Below are positions 6,297 through 8,834 of a DNA stretch of 8,834 nucleotides, one piece after another. The position numbers were made by a program, and so were the translations under genes. How positions within the stretch are numbered: the stretch's first letter is position 1; each line of letters begins with the position of its first letter. Source of the DNA: an uncultured Campylobacter sp. (GTDB taxonomy: Bacteria; Campylobacterota; Campylobacteria; Campylobacterales; Campylobacteraceae); NCBI GenBank assembly GCA_900772495.1, contig CAAHEJ010000079.1:1-8834 (forward strand). Reading direction: 5' to 3'. Under the pieces are notes generated by a model. It was not told the origin of the DNA. It made no database searches and saw only the letters and a program-made list of their open reading frames with translations.

Positions 6297-6737
6297 TTAC
6301 TTTTGCGTTGAATTTTGTTCATCTGGCGTTTGCGGGGCTGAATTTTCGCTTGAATTTACGCTTTGCGGAGCTTGTGGAGCTAAATTTTCGCCCGCATTTG
6401 GCACGCTTTGGGGTGCTTGCGGCGCAGCTGGTGCGCCCACAGCTGTGGTAGCATTTGCGTCTAAGGCTGGCACGCTTGGTGCAGCGATTTTCTCAGCCAC
6501 AGAGTCCTTGCCCGCAGTGTTGTAAAAATAACTCAACGCGATGGTGTTTGCCACAAGCAAAAAGCCTAAAATAAAGGTGAATTTCGCTAAAAATCCCGCA
6601 GGTCCCTTTGCCCCAAAAAGGCTTTCATTGCTCCCGCTATACGCGCCAAGCCCTATGCTTGAACTCTTTTGCAAAAGCACCGCGATAGTGATAAACACCA
6701 CTAAAAGCACTTGAAATACGATAAAAACGCTTGTCAT
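6297..6737 (-). CDS. secG: preprotein translocase subunit SecG, with long Ala/Pro/Gln-rich tail
   Basis: 146 residues. SecG is the small two-helix partner of SecYE and assists protein export across the inner membrane. Helix 1 covers about 4-22, the conserved loop SSSIGLGAYSGSNESLFGAKGP covers 25-46 in part (the family's glycine-rich S/G and LFG motif at 40-42), and helix 2 covers about 50-72. Residues 80-146 form a low-complexity tail rich in Ala, Pro, Gln, Ser and Asn with an internal repeat APQAPQSV at 105-112 and 120-127 and a variant APQTP at 134-138. Minimal SecG proteins end soon after helix 2, so the tail is an extension. The ATG has AAAGGAAA upstream and a strong own promoter at 6769-6783. 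It heads the secG-frr-pyrE operon. Confidence 0.93.
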   Translation of the reverse strand: MTSVFIVFQVLLVVFITIAVLLQKSSSIGLGAYSGSNESLFGAKGPAGFLAKFTFILGFLLVANTIALSYFYNTAGKDSVAEKIAAPSVPALDANATTAVGAPAAPQAPQSVPNAGENLAPQAPQSVNSSENSAPQTPDEQNSTQK

Positions 6738-6768
6738 AAATTTCCTTTGAATTTTGTTTTAAAAAGGT

Positions 6769-6783
6769 ATTGTAGCGAAAAAT
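6769..6783 (-). promoter_or_regulatory. sigma70-type promoter of the secG-frr-pyrE operon
   Basis: On the minus strand the sequence is ATTTTTCGCTACAAT, the same -10 (TACAAT, 6774-6769) and upstream T-run as the lipoprotein promoter at 630-650. Transcription would begin near 6762, about 25 nt before the secG ATG, leaving room for the AAAGGA ribosome binding site. Confidence 0.72.
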
Positions 6784-6861
6784 CCTTAAATTTTAAGGCG
6801 GATTTTAAAAAAGTTTTAAATTTAATGCGAATTTTTTACCGCGACAAGCCAAAACGCGCCC

Positions 6862-6907
6862 TATCACACGACAAAAAGCCGTGCGATAAGAGTAAGCGGC
6901 TTTACTC
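6862..6907 (-). terminator. two adjacent hairpins after the BI-1 family gene, possible terminator
   Basis: The first hairpin pairs GAGTAA (6907-6902 on the minus strand, the last sense codon plus the stop codon of the BI-1 gene) with TTACTC (6895-6890), six-base loop. The second pairs TATCGCACG (6888-6880) with CGTGTGATA (6870-6862), nine-base loop. In minus-strand RNA the one non-Watson-Crick position is a G-U pair, whereas plus-strand RNA would have an A-C mismatch, so the structure favours minus-strand transcription. No clean U-tract follows, so it may instead be a processing or stability element. Confidence 0.4.
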
Positions 6908-7597
6908 GCGGTTTGTAAGCCCTAAAATTTGAAGCAGGCTTGCAAAAAGGTTGATAAAGTCCAAATACAAAGCCACAGCGCCTTCGATAGGGTGAGCGTA
7001 GTTGCCGCGGATAATGTTTTGCGTGTCATACAAAATGTAAAAGCTAAACAAAATCGCCGCCACAGATGAAATCACAAGCGCAAACACAGGGCTTTGCGTG
7101 AAAATGTTGATAATCATCGCGCAAATCACCACGATGAGCGTGATGAAAAGCATTTTTCCCATAGTGGTAAAATCGCGCTTTGTGTTCATCGCAAAAATGC
7201 TCAACGCCCCAAAAGCCACAGCTGTGAGCGCAAAGGCTTGCGCGACTATCACGCCGCCGTTAGTTGAAGCCAAAACCGCATACAAAAGCGGCGTAAGCCC
7301 AAGCCCCAAGATGAAAGTAAAGGCAAAGAGCAGCACGAGATTGAGCGGGCTTTTGTGCAAGCTCACTCTCATCGCAAAAAACAGCACCAAAGCCACGCCC
7401 AAAATGATGAAAGGCGCAGCCATTCCAAGCCTAGCAAAGATAGGCACAGCGTAAAGCACGCCCACATAAGCACCAGCAGCACCAGCTAAAAGCGAAGCCG
7501 CAAAAAGCTGATAAGTTTGCTTGATGAAGACTGAAAGCGCGGAGCTTTCGCGGGTTTGTTCGCCCTGACGGGCATAATCTCTATCATAAAGACTCAT
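6902..7597 (-). CDS. Bax inhibitor-1 / YccA-family (UPF0005) membrane protein
   Basis: 231 residues, all family-typical, with about seven membrane helices from residue 25 on. The short hydrophilic N-terminus MSLYDRDYARQGEQTRESS is typical of the bacterial members. Late in the protein the conserved FYILYDTQNIIRG and then GAVALYLDFINLFASLLQIL are the BI-1 family hallmarks; the aspartates in these helices form the pH-sensing pair in characterised homologues. Bacterial members include YccA, a modulator of FtsH-mediated turnover of SecY, and calcium-leak channels such as BsYetJ. The proximity to secG is suggestive but not proof of a link. The ATG at 7597 has a near-consensus GGAGG five bases upstream; a TTG at 7609 lies before that site and is unlikely. 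It lies upstream of secG, from which it is separated by 164 nt containing hairpins and a promoter. Confidence 0.93.
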   Translation of the reverse strand: MSLYDRDYARQGEQTRESSALSVFIKQTYQLFAASLLAGAAGAYVGVLYAVPIFARLGMAAPFIILGVALVLFFAMRVSLHKSPLNLVLLFAFTFILGLGLTPLLYAVLASTNGGVIVAQAFALTAVAFGALSIFAMNTKRDFTTMGKMLFITLIVVICAMIINIFTQSPVFALVISSVAAILFSFYILYDTQNIIRGNYAHPIEGAVALYLDFINLFASLLQILGLTNRE

Positions 7598-7881
7598 TTT
7601 TTCCTCCAAATTGAATTTTGTAGGCGTAAATTTATCGTAAAAAGTTAAACGCGAAATTACAAAATTTAAAAAATTTACTCGCCACTTTAAATTTCATCAA
7701 AAAATCACGCTCATCGCAAAAGATAAAATCATCAGCAAAAGCCCGCAAACTCACACAAACATAGATAAATTTAAGGGCAAATTCAAAAAAATCTAAATTT
7801 TTTGAAAGTAAATTTAAAAAACAATGATGAATTTTCAGGCGAATTCAAAAAGGCAAATTTAAGATAAATTCAAACATAAAC

Positions 7882-7953
7882 GATGAATTTAAAGCTGAAT
7901 TTAAAAAAAAGAAAGCCGAATTTAAAAGCTCAATTTAAGCGATGAATTTAAGT
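7882..7953. repeat. cluster of degenerate GNNGAATTTAAA repeats
   Basis: GATGAATTTAAA (about 7882), GCTGAATTTAAA (about 7894), GCCGAATTTAAAA (about 7914), GCTCAATTTAA (about 7927) and GATGAATTTAAG (about 7941) follow each other with spacing of 12 to 20 bases. Looser relatives continue leftward to about 7740. The pattern goes beyond simple AT-richness because the flanking G-N-N is kept. Function is unknown. Confidence 0.5.
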
Positions 7954-7954
7954 A

Positions 7955-7985
7955 AATTTCGCGCCCTAGCTTTGAGCGCGAAATT
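7955..7985. promoter_or_regulatory. perfect 10-bp inverted repeat (hairpin or operator) upstream of the carbonic anhydrase gene
   Basis: AATTTCGCGC at 7955-7964 and GCGCGAAATT at 7976-7985 are exact inverted copies with an 11-base loop. It is the strongest hairpin in this spacer and unusually GC-rich at its core for this region. It lies about 50 bases upstream of the carbonic anhydrase -10 box. No U-tract follows on either strand, so I do not call it a terminator. A partial copy, CGCGAAATT, occurs near 7650-7658 by the other promoter region. Confidence 0.5.
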
Positions 7986-8023
7986 CCGAGATGAAAATTC
8001 AAAAATTTAAATACAATCTCACC

Positions 8024-8040
8024 TAAATTTTGGCTATAAT
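8024..8040 (+). promoter_or_regulatory. sigma70-type promoter of the carbonic anhydrase gene
   Basis: The sequence TTTTGGCTATAAT ends with a perfect -10 box TATAAT at 8035-8040 in the extended context GGC, preceded by AAATTTT. This is a near-consensus Campylobacter housekeeping promoter. Transcription should start near 8047, about 26 nt before the ATG at 8073. Confidence 0.8.
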
Positions 8041-8072
8041 TTTGCAAAAATTTTTTATTAGGTTTAAAATCA

Positions 8073-8711
8073 ATGCAAAATCTCATCAAAGGTGCGCTTA
8101 AATTTATGCAAGAGGACTTTTTGGAGCATAAAAAGCTCTTTAAAGCCCTAAAAGACAGGCAAAACCCGCACACGCTTTTCATCGGCTGTGCGGACTCTCG
8201 TGTCGTGCCAAATCTCATCACAGGCACGGGGCCGGGCGAGCTTTTTGTCGTGCGAAATATCGCCAACATTGTCCCGCCTTACCGCGTGAGCGAGGATTAT
8301 TTAGCCACAACCTCAGCCATAGAATACGCCGTAAATTCCTTGCATATCAAAAACATAGTCGTGTGCGGACACAGCAACTGCGGGGGTTGCGCGGCTTTAT
8401 ACAGCGATGAAAGCTCCCTACACAAAACCCCAAATGTCAAAAGATGGCTCAGTATGCTTGATGGCATAAAGCGCGAAGTTTTGGAGCTTGAAAGCGCACG
8501 CACAGACGCTGCGATGCGAAGCTGGCTCACCGAAAAGCTCAACCTACTCAACTCACTGCAAAACCTGCTCACCTACCCCGAAATCCAAAAAGCCGTGAGC
8601 GAAAAACGGCTTGAAATTCACGCTTGGTATTATATCATCGAAACGGGCGAAATTTACGAGTATAGTATGGAAGAAAAGCACTTTGTGCTTATCTCACACA
8701 AGGATAAATGA
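8073..8711 (+). CDS. canB: beta-class carbonic anhydrase
   Basis: 212 residues. It interconverts CO2 and bicarbonate in the cytoplasm, which helps a capnophilic organism use CO2 for carboxylations at low CO2. The zinc ligands are visible: C39 in GCADSRV with the D41-R43 catalytic dyad, and H100 and C103 in VCGHSNCGGC. Between them GPGELFVVRNIANIVPP (53-69) and the SAIEYAVNSL helix are standard. The start ATG at 8073 follows a weak AGG about ten bases upstream, while the promoter is strong. It is transcribed divergently from the BI-1 family gene, and its stop codon overlaps the start of the next gene. The synteny matches the C. jejuni canB locus as I recall it (Cj0237). Confidence 0.95.
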   Translation: MQNLIKGALKFMQEDFLEHKKLFKALKDRQNPHTLFIGCADSRVVPNLITGTGPGELFVVRNIANIVPPYRVSEDYLATTSAIEYAVNSLHIKNIVVCGHSNCGGCAALYSDESSLHKTPNVKRWLSMLDGIKREVLELESARTDAAMRSWLTEKLNLLNSLQNLLTYPEIQKAVSEKRLEIHAWYYIIETGEIYEYSMEEKHFVLISHKDK

Positions 8712-8834
8712 TGAAAAAATTTGTTTTAATGATGATGGTTGTAGCAAGCCTTGTTTTTGCTGAAAACGAAACAAATGCAAGCACTGACAAAGCCTTGCTG
8801 CCAAATGCGGCGGATTTAGCCCAAAATCAGCAAA
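8711..8834 (+). CDS. exported protein N-terminus, probably MscS-type mechanosensitive channel (cut by window end)
   Basis: Only the first 41 codons are present. The N-terminus MKKFVLMMMVVASLVFA followed by ENETN is a clear Sec signal peptide with likely cleavage after A17; the mature part begins hydrophilic (SxDKALLPNAADLAQNQQ-like). There are two adjacent in-frame ATGs at 8708 and 8711. The AAGGA at 8700-8704 is six bases from the second and only three from the first, so I prefer 8711; either overlaps the carbonic anhydrase stop, implying coupling. The visible part carries no channel motif. The MscS-type call rests only on the gene after canB in C. jejuni (Cj0238, a predicted mechanosensitive channel with a periplasmic N-terminal region). 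Confidence 0.7.
   Translation, partial: MKKFVLMMMVVASLVFAENETNASTDKALLPNAADLAQNQQ

Larger units (their letters stand above)
7598..8072. other. 475-nt divergent intergenic region rich in GAATTTAAA-type repeats
   Basis: This spacer separates the leftward BI-1 family gene from the rightward carbonic anhydrase gene. The left end has the GGAGG of the BI-1 gene; I could not pick a convincing -10 for it (TACGAT or ATAAAT near 7635 are candidates). The middle is very AT-rich with many AAATTT, AAATTC and GAATTTAA strings. The right end has a 10-bp-stem hairpin (7955-7985) and the carbonic anhydrase promoter. I found no gene with a start and ribosome binding site in it. Confidence 0.6.

Noticed and set aside
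7850..7938. Open plus-strand frame reading repeated E-F-K (DEFKAEFKKKKAEFK).
   Set aside because: No start codon after the preceding stop; the pattern is the consequence of the GAATTTAAA repeats rather than a protein.
7922..8269. 115-codon minus-strand ORF overlapping the carbonic anhydrase 5' end and the spacer.
   Set aside because: It is antisense to the carbonic anhydrase active-site region and the promoter; composition is that of a shadow frame.

Overview
The window is almost certainly from a Campylobacter species of the C. jejuni-like group (Campylobacterota). It is AT-rich, with poly-A/T spacers and sigma70 promoters of the T-rich plus gcTAnAAT type. It carries the gene order known from C. 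jejuni around pyrE-frr-secG-BI-1/carbonic anhydrase-MscS, with an RDD-family membrane gene beyond pyrE. I cannot assign a species from the sequence alone.

Layout, left to right. The minus strand carries the first 62 codons of an RDD-family membrane protein (1-187), a small lipoprotein with a TTG start (222-605), then a compact three-gene cassette transcribed leftwards from about 4660: an MFS citrate/tricarballylate-type transporter (tcuC-like, 3335-4639), a FAD dehydrogenase (tcuA-like, 1915-3360) and its Fe-S/membrane oxidase partner (tcuB-like, 761-1915). These genes overlap by 26 and 1 nt. A 485-nt AT-rich spacer with repeats and a regulated-looking promoter separates the cassette from the housekeeping block pyrE-frr-secG (5125-6737), which is also leftward and tightly packed. 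A Bax inhibitor-1 family membrane protein (6902-7597) lies upstream of secG. A 475-nt repeat-rich divergent spacer then leads to a rightward beta-carbonic anhydrase (8073-8711), which overlaps the start of an exported protein (8711-8834, cut by the window end), probably an MscS-type channel.

Functional reading. The tcu-like cassette would import a tricarboxylate (tricarballylate, citrate or a relative) and oxidise it, TcuA handing FADH2 electrons to TcuB and the membrane. For tricarballylate the product is cis-aconitate, which enters the TCA cycle. That suits an organism that lives on organic and amino acids. No tcuR-type regulator is visible, but two perfect 10-bp direct repeats one helical turn apart lie upstream of the cassette promoter. 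The cassette sits between pyrE and the RDD gene, which are neighbours in C. jejuni as I recall it, so it looks like accessory metabolic cargo at a core junction.

I saw no tRNA, rRNA, CRISPR array, transposase or phage gene. All complete reading frames are intact. The best candidates for a second look are the accessory cassette with its operator-like repeats and flanking short repeats, the degenerate repeats between pyrE and the cassette, the Ala/Pro/Gln-rich SecG tail, and the GAATTTAAA-rich divergent spacer with a 10-bp-stem hairpin.
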